From: Roseburia zhanii
GTDB taxonomy: Bacteria; Bacillota; Clostridia; Lachnospirales; Lachnospiraceae
DNA: 64,000 bases
Reading direction: 5' to 3'
Assembly (NCBI RefSeq): GCF_014287635.1
Contig: NZ_JACOPH010000001.1
Span: 186,001 to 250,000, forward strand
The notes beneath the pieces were generated by a model, which was not told the DNA's origin, made no database searches, and saw nothing but the letters and a program-made list of their open reading frames with translations. Made by a program: the position numbers and the translations under genes. Of this stretch, positions 1 to 8,168 are shown one piece after another (positions within the stretch are counted from its first letter, which is position 1; every line of letters starts with the position of its first letter).

Positions 1-220
1 GATTTTCTATTATCCGGAACGTTTGATAAAGAGTGGATATGACTGGATCTTAAAATACAATCCATTATACTGTATCATTATGAATTTCAGATATGCAATG
101 ATGGGAGAGTCAATGTATATGTCCTATCTGATTACAGCAACCGTCTACGGAGTCGGTTTATCTATTATAGGCACATATTTCTTCTACAAGATGCAGGATA
201 AATTTATTTTGGCAATTTAG
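1..220 (+). CDS. ABC-2 type polysaccharide export permease, C-terminal fragment
   Basis: This is the tail of a gene that begins before the window; the frame is open from base 2 to the stop at 218-220. The roughly 72 visible residues include a re-entrant/amphipathic stretch (YNPLYCIIMNFRYAM) and one final membrane helix (SYLITATVYGVGLSIIGTYFF). Near the end of Wzm/TagG-type permeases a 'NP..YII..YR' segment precedes the last helix, which fits. The ATPase gene follows after 12 bases, so the two form one export pair. The TTG at 23 is internal, not a start. The substrate cannot be read from this fragment; context suggests a cell-wall polymer of the teichoic-acid type. Family call is good; specificity is inference. 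Confidence 0.8.
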   Translation, partial: IFYYPERLIKSGYDWILKYNPLYCIIMNFRYAMMGESMYMSYLITATVYGVGLSIIGTYFFYKMQDKFILAI

Positions 221-232
221 AAAGGAAGATTT

Positions 233-985
233 ATGGGAAAAGAAACACTGATAGTTGAAAATGTTGGAATTAAATTTAATTTAAGTGAAGAAAAAGTAGA
301 TGATTTCAAGGAATATATCATTCGCCTGTTAAAACGTAATTTGAAATATAATGAATTCTGGGCTTTAAAAGATGTCAGCTTTAAATTAGAAAAAGGTGAC
401 CGACTCGGGATTCTTGGATTAAATGGAGCAGGAAAAAGTACACTGTTAAAAGTGATCGCAGGTGTATTTAAACCGACAGAGGGAAAAGTGACCAGAAAAG
501 GAACTGTTGTACCGCTTTTGGAACTGGGGGCAGGTTTTGATAAGCAGTATACCGGAAAAGAAAACATTTTCCTGTATGGAGCAATGTTAGGTTACAGTAA
601 GAAATATCTGGAGGAAAAATATGACGAGATCGTAAAATTTTCCGGTTTAAAGAAATTTATCAACGTACCGATCAAAAATTATTCTTCCGGTATGCGTGCA
701 AAGTTGGGATTTGCAATCGCAACGATCTCGGAACCGGAGATATTGATCTTAGATGAGGTGCTATCGGTTGGCGATGGAAAATTCCGTAAAAAGAGTGAAA
801 AAAAGATCATGGAGATGATGGAAGGCGGTACGACAGTATTATTTGTGTCACATTCTTTGCAACAAGTACAGAGAATCTGTAATAAGGCAATGATCTTAGA
901 TCAGGGGAGGATCAAGGCATTTGGAGATATTGATGAAGTTTCTACAATGTATGAAAATATGTTAGAAAATATGGAAAAGGAATAA
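233..985 (+). CDS. ABC transporter ATP-binding protein, polysaccharide/teichoic acid export (Wzt/TagH type, short form)
   Basis: Cytoplasmic ATPase partner of the upstream permease, powering export of a lipid-linked polymer. Visible motifs in 250 residues: Walker A (GLNGAGKST, 62-70), ABC signature YSSGM (150-154), Walker B ILILDE (170-175) and the switch His in VSHS (207). The N-terminal extension before the A-loop and the ELGAGFD stretch after the Q-loop region are typical of the Wzt/TagH/RfbE branch. The protein stops soon after the ATPase domain, so it lacks the C-terminal sugar-binding domain of the second ATPase at 19501. Short Wzt/KpsT-like proteins export polymers without reading the chain end. 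The ATG is preceded by AAAGGAAGA. Confidence 0.93.
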   Translation: MGKETLIVENVGIKFNLSEEKVDDFKEYIIRLLKRNLKYNEFWALKDVSFKLEKGDRLGILGLNGAGKSTLLKVIAGVFKPTEGKVTRKGTVVPLLELGAGFDKQYTGKENIFLYGAMLGYSKKYLEEKYDEIVKFSGLKKFINVPIKNYSSGMRAKLGFAIATISEPEILILDEVLSVGDGKFRKKSEKKIMEMMEGGTTVLFVSHSLQQVQRICNKAMILDQGRIKAFGDIDEVSTMYENMLENMEKE

Positions 986-991
986 GAAGCC

Positions 992-2776
992 ATGGTAATG
1001 AAGAGTTTGATAGAAGAAAAGAAGATACAGGCAGTTGTGCGGTTGATAGAGTGGGAACGGATCTTTCTGCATATGGATGTAGAGATTACATATGCGGCTG
1101 ATGCGGATAAGAACAGTCCATTAGATTTTTATATTGTTGATGATATGTATGATTCACCGGCACGTATGCAGTTGATTAGACATGAGGGAAACAGGTATCA
1201 CTTACGTTTGAATATGACAAATAGTGGAGAAAATGTTTGTGTCCCGTCAGGAAATTATCGGATTTATGTGTGTCAGAATGATGTTAAGATGGCAGATTGT
1301 GAAATTGATCCGAAAATCGTCCGGGATATGGGAAATTGTTCGCGAAATTTCTTTTATAATAATGGAAAGAAAGTTTATGCAGTTAATTTTTATGTAGAGG
1401 AAGGAAGCGATACACTTCCATTGCGAATGCAGATCCTGGCAGCAGTACAGACAGTGATGCAGTTTCCAAAGACGAACCACTTCAGGGATAAAATACATCC
1501 GATTCAGGATATTAAATCCACATGGCTGGCGAAACGTAATGTACTTCGTAAGATGTATGCAGGATTTGTAAGACTGAATCGGGCAAAACGCAATCATACG
1601 ATCTTATTTATGACGGAGCAGAATAAAGTGATCGCATCAAATCTGAAAGCTGTATCAGAACGAATGAAGGAACGCGGATTAGATAATGATTATCAGATCC
1701 TGTTTTCTGCCAGAGAAGCGGCAGCAGGATCGCAAAGTATCAAAAGCTGGATACAGTTAATGGAAAAACTGGCAAAGAGTGGAACAGTGGTATTAGATGA
1801 TCATGCTCCATGCTTAGACTGGCTTCAGTTGACATCAGATACAAAAGTGCTTCAGTTATGGCATGCAGGAGCTGGTTTTAAATCATCAGGATACAGCAGA
1901 TGGGGGCATCAGGGATGTCCGGATGCAGTATCATGTCACAGACAGTATGATTATGGAATCGCCGGATCCAAAAATATTGCCCATTTCTTTTCCGAGGTAT
2001 GGGGAATGAATGATGAATTAGTTCTTCCGACAGGGATGCCGAGAATGGATGAGTACTTAAATGCAGGATATCGTGCAAAAAAGACAGAGGAATTATATAA
2101 AAAATATGAATTTTGCAAAGGCAAAAAAGTAATGCTGTTTGCACCTACTTATCGTGGCAGAGGCAAGAAGACGGCCATGTATCCATATGATCTGATCGAT
2201 TTTAAAGGCTTATATGAGGCTTGTGGAAAAGACTGGGTGGTTTTGTTTAAGATGCATCCCTGGGTTGCAGACAGTGTTCCTATTCCGGAAGAGTATAAAG
2301 ATAAATTTAAGGACGTAGGTAAATATCCAAATATCAATGATCTGTTCTATATTACAGATCTTTTGATCACGGATTACTCTTCGAATATTTTTGAATATTC
2401 GCTTATGAAGAAACCAATGATGTTTTTTGCCTTTGATAAAATACAATATGCATTTTCAAGAGGTTTTCACCGCCCATATGAGGAGAGTGCACCGGGAAAA
2501 GTATGCAGTACTTTTGATGAATTGCTAAAAGCATTCAGAGAAGAAGATTATGAGTTTGAGAAAGTAGAAGAGTATGTCAGATATCATTTTGATCATATTG
2601 ATTCTAATGCATCAGATCGTGTGATCGACTGGCTGATACTGGGAAATATCCCAAAAGAGATCCAGGAAGACATCACCAGACGGGAAAAAGATAATGCACA
2701 CAGAAAAACATTAGATTTTCTTCCGGAAGGTTATAGAAGAAACCATGAACTTGGAATTGTAGAGGAGGTTGAATAA
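992..2776 (+). CDS. CDP-glycerol/CDP-ribitol glycerophosphotransferase family protein (TagB/TagF-like)
   Basis: Predicted to transfer polyol phosphate from a CDP-activated donor to a teichoic-acid-like polymer at the inner face of the membrane. The 594 residues have a non-catalytic N-terminal part (about 1-150) and a Glyphos_transf (PF04464) catalytic part from about 215. Family landmarks: WHAGAGFKSSGY, VLPTGMPRMDEYL, FAPTYRGRG, FKMHPW and LITDYSSNIFEYSLMKKP, the last being the donor-phosphate-binding region. It sits 6 bases after the ABC ATPase and 2 bases before a cytidylyltransferase gene, which could make its donor. Donor type (glycerol, ribitol or another alditol) cannot be decided. An alternative ATG lies at 998; neither has a strong ribosome binding site. 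Confidence 0.9.
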   Translation: MVMKSLIEEKKIQAVVRLIEWERIFLHMDVEITYAADADKNSPLDFYIVDDMYDSPARMQLIRHEGNRYHLRLNMTNSGENVCVPSGNYRIYVCQNDVKMADCEIDPKIVRDMGNCSRNFFYNNGKKVYAVNFYVEEGSDTLPLRMQILAAVQTVMQFPKTNHFRDKIHPIQDIKSTWLAKRNVLRKMYAGFVRLNRAKRNHTILFMTEQNKVIASNLKAVSERMKERGLDNDYQILFSAREAAAGSQSIKSWIQLMEKLAKSGTVVLDDHAPCLDWLQLTSDTKVLQLWHAGAGFKSSGYSRWGHQGCPDAVSCHRQYDYGIAGSKNIAHFFSEVWGMNDELVLPTGMPRMDEYLNAGYRAKKTEELYKKYEFCKGKKVMLFAPTYRGRGKKTAMYPYDLIDFKGLYEACGKDWVVLFKMHPWVADSVPIPEEYKDKFKDVGKYPNINDLFYITDLLITDYSSNIFEYSLMKKPMMFFAFDKIQYAFSRGFHRPYEESAPGKVCSTFDELLKAFREEDYEFEKVEEYVRYHFDHIDSNASDRVIDWLILGNIPKEIQEDITRREKDNAHRKTLDFLPEGYRRNHELGIVEEVE

Positions 2777-2778
2777 TA

Positions 2779-3555
2779 TTGAATATTGCGATCATATTTG
2801 CCGGAGGAAGCGGAGTTCGTATGGGCGCCGGAATCCCAAAACAGTTTTTGGAGATAAACGGAAAACCAATCCTGATCCATACATTACAATTATTTCAATA
2901 TCATGATCAGATAGATAAAATTTATGTTTCAGTTCTTTCAGACTATATACCATATGTCAGGGAATTAGTGGACGAATACCATTTGAAAAAAGTAGCAGAT
3001 ATCATTTCAGGTGGGGAAACAGCACAGGATTCCATTTATAATGCCTTAAAAAGAGCTGAAATGGAGAATCCACAAGATTCAATCGTATTGTTACATGATG
3101 GGGTACGTCCATTTGTTTCATATGAAGTGATCAGTAATAATATAGAAAGTGTACAAAAGTATGGAAATGGAATTACCTGTACTCCCTGCTTTGAAACGAT
3201 CATGATCAGTAAAAATGGGGAAAAAGTAGACAGTGTCCCTTACAGGAAAGAAACTTTTGCAGCACAGGCACCACAGAGTTTTTACTTAAAGGATATCATT
3301 GCGGCGCACGATAAAGTTCGGGCAAGTGCAAATGGATATGAGAATATGGTAGATGCATGTACGATCATAAGAAACCAGGGAATTGAAGCACACATGGTAA
3401 TGGGAAACAGAGGTAATATTAAAGTGACAACACCGGAAGATGTATATATGTTCCGGGCATTGCTGCAGTATAAAGAAAATGAACAGGCATTTGGGCTAGG
3501 TCTGACAAATCGTATTGAAACAAGGATGAACCAGATCACCCGACATCGGAAATAG
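2779..3555 (+). CDS. IspD/TarI family cytidylyltransferase
   Basis: Transfers CMP from CTP to a sugar-alcohol phosphate (ribitol-5-P for TarI, methylerythritol-4-P for IspD). The N-terminal signature AGGSGVRMG (8-16) followed by PKQF (20-23) binds CTP, and LHDGVRPF (about 109-116) is the conserved metal/nucleotide loop. The TTG start at 2779 is supported by GAGGAGG at 2762-2768, ten bases upstream. At 258 residues it is slightly longer than IspD. Position between a TagF-like transferase and an SDR argues for a CDP-alditol supply role in polymer synthesis rather than isoprenoid synthesis, as in TarI, Bcs1 or CDP-mannitol systems. The exact substrate is unknown. Confidence 0.88.
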   Translation: MNIAIIFAGGSGVRMGAGIPKQFLEINGKPILIHTLQLFQYHDQIDKIYVSVLSDYIPYVRELVDEYHLKKVADIISGGETAQDSIYNALKRAEMENPQDSIVLLHDGVRPFVSYEVISNNIESVQKYGNGITCTPCFETIMISKNGEKVDSVPYRKETFAAQAPQSFYLKDIIAAHDKVRASANGYENMVDACTIIRNQGIEAHMVMGNRGNIKVTTPEDVYMFRALLQYKENEQAFGLGLTNRIETRMNQITRHRK

Positions 3556-3568
3556 CAGGAGGAGATGT

Positions 3569-4636
3569 ATGAATCAGGAGGATCAGATCTTAAAAGAGGA
3601 TATGGAAATCCTTGGAGCTGACAGAAAACTTGCAGAGAAATTCTCAGGAAAGACAGTATTTGTGACAGGAGCAACCGGGTTGATCGGCACACAGGCAGTG
3701 TATGCGCTTTCAATGATGAACAAAATCTGTAAAAGTGATATACATGTAATAGCAATGGTGCGTAATGAGCAGAAAGCAAAAAAAGTATTCGAAGATGAGA
3801 TCAGGGAAGGCATGGTATCATTATATTGCGGTGATATTAATGAGCAGATTTCCTGTAAAGAAAAAGTGGATTATATCATTCACGGAGCAAGTGCTACAAG
3901 TTCTAAGTATTTTGTGGATCATCCGGTAGAAACAATCCTGACAGCAATTAAGGGAACGAGAAATATCTTAGAATATGCAAAATATGCACAGGTAGAGGGA
4001 ATGGTATATCTTTCATCATTAGAAGTTTATGGAACACCGGATGGAACGAAAAAGACAATTTCTGAAAGTGATTATGGATATATTGATCCGCTGAGCGTCA
4101 GAAGCAGCTATTCAGAAGGAAAGCGTATGGCAGAGTGCTTATGCGTATCTTATGCAAAGGAATATGATGTTCCTGTGAAGATAGCAAGACTGTCTCAGAC
4201 ATTTGGAGCAGCAGTAAGTTATGATGATGGGAGAGTGTTTGCGGAATTTGCAAGGTGCGTAGCGGAAAAGAAGGATATTATCCTTCATACACAGGGGAAT
4301 ACAGTGCGTACCTATTGTTATACCAGAGATGCAGTCAATGCGATCTTTTATATTCTTACAAACGGAATCAAGAGTGAAGCGTACAATGTCACTAATATGG
4401 AAACAGCAGTATCGATCCGGGAAATGGCAGAACTTGTATGCAGTATTTATCCGGAAAGCGGGATAAAAGTCCGGATCGAGATACCGGAAGATATTTCAGG
4501 CTTTGGATACAATCCAGAAATGCGTATCATACTTAATAATGAGAAAACACAGACACTAGGCTGGAAAGCGGAAGTGGGACTTGCGGATATGTATCGGAGA
4601 ATGATAGAGAGTAATTTTATAAAAAGAGGAGAATGA
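3569..4636 (+). CDS. NAD-dependent epimerase/dehydratase family protein (extended SDR)
   Basis: Cytoplasmic extended SDR of 355 residues that probably alters a nucleotide-activated sugar or alditol. NAD-binding GATGLIG is at 34-40, the catalytic Tyr-Lys pair at Y181 and K185 (SYSEGK), and a Ser in YLSSLEVYG at about 149-150. The AGGAGGAG stretch just before the ATG gives a strong ribosome binding site. It lies 13 bases behind the cytidylyltransferase. In known CDP-ribitol and CDP-mannitol routes the cytidylyltransferase is paired with a reductase; here the partner is epimerase-like, so the product may be an unusual CDP-linked compound. The reaction direction and substrate are not decidable from sequence. 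Confidence 0.85.
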   Translation: MNQEDQILKEDMEILGADRKLAEKFSGKTVFVTGATGLIGTQAVYALSMMNKICKSDIHVIAMVRNEQKAKKVFEDEIREGMVSLYCGDINEQISCKEKVDYIIHGASATSSKYFVDHPVETILTAIKGTRNILEYAKYAQVEGMVYLSSLEVYGTPDGTKKTISESDYGYIDPLSVRSSYSEGKRMAECLCVSYAKEYDVPVKIARLSQTFGAAVSYDDGRVFAEFARCVAEKKDIILHTQGNTVRTYCYTRDAVNAIFYILTNGIKSEAYNVTNMETAVSIREMAELVCSIYPESGIKVRIEIPEDISGFGYNPEMRIILNNEKTQTLGWKAEVGLADMYRRMIESNFIKRGE

Positions 4637-4638
4637 AT

Positions 4639-5889
4639 ATGAAATTTGGAGTGATTTTGCATAAAACAACAATGAATTTAGGAGATGACATCCAGACCTA
4701 TGCATCTATGCAGCATCTGCCATCTGTAGATTATATAGTTGAAAGAGAAAATACGGATTCATTTCATTCTGAGAACAATGAACCTGTTGCAGTGATCATG
4801 AGTGCATGGTGGATGTGGCAGAAGTGGAATTGGCCGCCGGCAGAATGTATTGTGCCAAAACTAGTCAGTATGCATATGAATAACTATACGATCTATAGAA
4901 AAGCATCACCAATTTATGATGAATGGCTGCAAGGTGTAGGGGGAAAATTCTTTAGAGAAAACGGACCAATCGGAGTCCGGGATAAGACAAGCCTTGATTT
5001 TTTTAATGAAAGAGGATTTGAATGTTATTTTAGCGGCTGTATTACACTGACCCTTCCGCAGCAAAAGAAAACACCGGATGCAGGTCAATATGTATGCCTC
5101 GTAGACCTGAATCCTGCTTTAGAGAGTAAGGCAAGAGAACTTTTGAAAGATACAGGATTAGAAATCCGTGTTTTATCCCATCATTGTGATTATAGAAAAT
5201 CAGATGCAACATTTGAAGAAAGAATGAAGACAGTCGAAGATCTTCTGACCCAGTATCAGAATGCGAAATTTGTGATCACCAGACGTTTACATGTTTCATT
5301 ACCATGCCTTGCTATGCAGGTGCCGGTATTATCTGTTGTAAATATGAATGATGTGGGTAATTCCACCAGATGGGCACCATATGCAGAATGGCTGCATTAT
5401 GTGGCAGATGAAGATTTTAAAGCCGGAAATTTCGATTATGATTTTAATAATCCACCGGAAAATAAAAAGACCTATCTGCAGACAAGAGAGAACCTTACAG
5501 CAGATATTAAAGCATTTGTTGATGAAATGAAAGAATGTGATCTGCCGATCGAACAGGTGAAAAAAGTGTCATATACAGAAGAAGAGGCACGGATATGGCA
5601 GAATGAACTGATGCATTTTACATTAGAAAAATGGCTGCATCAGAACAGGGGGATGCTCAATGAACGGAATAAGTATAAAAAGCAGGTGGAACAGTATCAG
5701 AAGCTGTTGAAAGAAAAAGGAATTCCGGATGATGTGCAAAACGAATGGATGAAAAAAGAAGGAAGAACAATGCATTTCTGCAGAAAAGTATACGCAGTAG
5801 CATTGAGTATCGGAGAAAAAACGCATCAGGAGGAAACAGTCAAAAAGATCGCCCAAAAGGCAAAAAAGATAATTAAAAAAGAGAAGTAG
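4639..5889 (+). CDS. polysaccharide pyruvyl transferase family protein
   Basis: Predicted to add a pyruvate ketal from phosphoenolpyruvate to a sugar of the polymer (CsaB/WcaK family). Family features: a short N-terminal strand followed by NLGDDIQTYA, IGVRDKTSLDFF, a mid-protein CITLTLP strand and the C-terminal VITRRLHVSLPCLAMQVPVL, where Arg and His sit in the active site. The last 90 residues are charged and helical (MLNERNKYKKQVEQYQKLL), likely coiled coil. I choose ATG 4639 over ATG 4633 because AGAGGAG at 4625-4631 leaves 7 bases to 4639 but only one to 4633. Coupled to the preceding SDR gene. The acceptor sugar is unknown. Confidence 0.87.
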   Translation: MKFGVILHKTTMNLGDDIQTYASMQHLPSVDYIVERENTDSFHSENNEPVAVIMSAWWMWQKWNWPPAECIVPKLVSMHMNNYTIYRKASPIYDEWLQGVGGKFFRENGPIGVRDKTSLDFFNERGFECYFSGCITLTLPQQKKTPDAGQYVCLVDLNPALESKARELLKDTGLEIRVLSHHCDYRKSDATFEERMKTVEDLLTQYQNAKFVITRRLHVSLPCLAMQVPVLSVVNMNDVGNSTRWAPYAEWLHYVADEDFKAGNFDYDFNNPPENKKTYLQTRENLTADIKAFVDEMKECDLPIEQVKKVSYTEEEARIWQNELMHFTLEKWLHQNRGMLNERNKYKKQVEQYQKLLKEKGIPDDVQNEWMKKEGRTMHFCRKVYAVALSIGEKTHQEETVKKIAQKAKKIIKKEK

Positions 5890-5913
5890 AAGAATAGAAA
5901 GAGAGGCTGCAAA

Positions 5914-8130
5914 ATGGGAAAAAAAATATGGATGGTGATATTATTTGTTGTATGCAGCGTGGGAATTGTTTATACAAAACCACAGACCACATATGCGGAT
6001 ATCAGTTACGTGGATGCAGTTGAGGGAAATACACAGGCAGGATACCATGTTGTTAAAATCTCAAAAAGCAGTATGGAAAATGATCCGATGTGCAAGGCAC
6101 TTCAAAATGCATTAGATGAAGCAAAGCTGTATGCTGCAGAAAATCTGAAATATAAAGTGATCGTAGAGCCTGGAACATATGCATTAAGCACCTGCATCCA
6201 TGCATATAGTAATACGTATCTTTCTTTGCAGGGAGTGACTTTCCAACATAAGAATTACAGTGGAAATATGTTTAAAATTGGAGATATTGGAGGGGACGGA
6301 GATACAGTATCCGGATATCATTATAAAAATATCACGGTTGATGGAGGAACATGGGATGGTTTTGGGATCACAAGTCCGATCATGAAAGCTGCACATGCGG
6401 AAAACGTAGTGATCAAAAATGCATCTTTAAAGAATGTGAAAGACAGCCATGTGGTCGAAGTTGCCGCTATCAATGGGTTTGAAGTCAGTGGATGCACATT
6501 TTCCGATCAGACAGCCTCGAATGAAAAAAAAGAAGCTCTTTTAGCAAATGAAGTTATTCAGCTAGACCTTCTGGTCCAGGGACATTTTAGCGGATACAAA
6601 TATGAAGCTCTGGATATGAAAAATGTTGTAATATCGAATAATATCTTTAATCATGTACTTCGTGGAGTTGGATCACATACAGCATACAGCAAACGATCAA
6701 CAGATCATGTAGTGATCAAAGAAAATACCTTTGAGAACGTTAAAAGCGTTGCAATTGAATGTTATAATTATACGGATTGTACCATTAGCAATAACAGAAT
6801 GACAGAATGTGGAAGAGGAATTGCAGTATATGCAATGCGCTCAAATGCAAATGGTGCATTTAATGCAGCGGCCACAAAAGGAAATGAACTGAATGCAAAA
6901 ACGGTGATCACTAATAATGTGATCAGTGTTAAAAATACGGATACCTACCCACCAACAGGCATTTCGGTTGAAGGTCTGGATTTAAAGGCTGCTACACAGG
7001 GAACCGGAGAGAAGACCGCAGCAGGAAATTATTACATCAGTGGAGTTTCTGTATTAAATAATGAGATCAATACACCGGGGCATGGAATCGTTCTGAACGA
7101 TGTGTACAATTCTTCCGTCGGTAATAATAAAATTACAGGAACGACAGGGAGTGGAAGTTATTATGGAATATCTGTAGATAATGCTTCAAAAGGAATTCAG
7201 GTTACCGGAAATACGATTGATAAAACGGGATTGAATGGAATTCTCATAACAGGAAAGTCAGATGCCGGACTGGTTGCAGGTAACTGTGTAACTAATGCCG
7301 GATCAAATGCAGTCTGCGTGAATTCTGCATCAGTAGGAACAATTAAAGACAATGTGCTGAATCAGTCAGGAACCTGCGGAATCCAGCTTAGTACAAATGC
7401 AAAATGTAAGAAAGCGATCAGTGGGAATAAAATTACGAATGCGAATGGACGCGGAATATATATCTATGATAAATCGACTGTAAAGGCAATAGATAACAAT
7501 ACGATCAAGGGGATCAAACTACAGGGGATTAATATCAGCAGTTTGAAGAATGCGGTAAGCATCAGCAATAATAATATTTCAAAGTGCAAAAATCATGTTA
7601 TATATATTAAAACACCGACAAAATATCAGGTAAAATTATTGAATAATCAGATCAAAGCAGTAAAGAACCAAAATGGTATCCAGGTGACTGCCGGACAGGT
7701 GAGAATAGAAGATAATGCCATTTCCGGTGCAAACTGGCCGGTTTCTATTGAAATTGGTGTAAAAGGAGAGGTTGGAAGCAATCGCTATAAAGGCAATGTG
7801 AATAATCTTGCATATATCCGCGGAAGCAAGAAAAGTATCAGAACAGCCGGCTTAAAGAAAGTGGTGCTGAAGGTTTCAAAAACATCGAAAAGTATAAAAT
7901 TAAGCTGGAAAAAGGTGAAGGGAGCTTCAGGGTATGAAATCTACCGGGCATCCTCTGTCAATGGAAAATACAAGAAGATAGCAGAAACAGGTAAGAAATA
8001 TCAATATACTGATAAAAAAGTAAAAGCAGGCAGAACTTATTATTACAAGGTTCGGGCAGTATCCGGTGATAAAAAGAGTAAAATGCGGATTTTTGGGACT
8101 TATAGCAAAGCCGTAAAGGGAAGCTGCTGA
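5914..8130 (+). CDS. secreted right-handed parallel beta-helix protein with C-terminal fibronectin type III domain
   Basis: The N-terminus has a signal peptide (KK, hydrophobic WMVILFVVCSVGIVYT, then a likely cleavage near TYA-D). Residues about 90-640 carry many PbH1-type coils with Asn ladders (recurring 'ISNN.I', 'VTGNTI', 'NNKITG'), the signature of right-handed beta-helix proteins such as pectate lyases and polysaccharide epimerases. Residues about 650-738 form an FN3-like domain (ASGYEIYRASS, YYYKVRAVSG) also seen in the secreted protein at 35818. No LPXTG anchor is visible. It starts 24 bases after the pyruvyl transferase with AGAGAGG before the ATG, and precedes two ligase-like proteins, so it may trim or modify the surface polymer. 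Catalysis is unproven. Confidence 0.85.
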   Translation: MGKKIWMVILFVVCSVGIVYTKPQTTYADISYVDAVEGNTQAGYHVVKISKSSMENDPMCKALQNALDEAKLYAAENLKYKVIVEPGTYALSTCIHAYSNTYLSLQGVTFQHKNYSGNMFKIGDIGGDGDTVSGYHYKNITVDGGTWDGFGITSPIMKAAHAENVVIKNASLKNVKDSHVVEVAAINGFEVSGCTFSDQTASNEKKEALLANEVIQLDLLVQGHFSGYKYEALDMKNVVISNNIFNHVLRGVGSHTAYSKRSTDHVVIKENTFENVKSVAIECYNYTDCTISNNRMTECGRGIAVYAMRSNANGAFNAAATKGNELNAKTVITNNVISVKNTDTYPPTGISVEGLDLKAATQGTGEKTAAGNYYISGVSVLNNEINTPGHGIVLNDVYNSSVGNNKITGTTGSGSYYGISVDNASKGIQVTGNTIDKTGLNGILITGKSDAGLVAGNCVTNAGSNAVCVNSASVGTIKDNVLNQSGTCGIQLSTNAKCKKAISGNKITNANGRGIYIYDKSTVKAIDNNTIKGIKLQGINISSLKNAVSISNNNISKCKNHVIYIKTPTKYQVKLLNNQIKAVKNQNGIQVTAGQVRIEDNAISGANWPVSIEIGVKGEVGSNRYKGNVNNLAYIRGSKKSIRTAGLKKVVLKVSKTSKSIKLSWKKVKGASGYEIYRASSVNGKYKKIAETGKKYQYTDKKVKAGRTYYYKVRAVSGDKKSKMRIFGTYSKAVKGSC

Positions 8131-8168
8131 TGAGGTGAGATCAGAATACTACTGGAGGAAATATCATA

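Noticed and set aside
217..567. Minus-strand frame of 116 codons opposite the ABC ATPase
   Set aside because: Antisense shadow of a conserved gene; no ribosome binding site and no family pattern.
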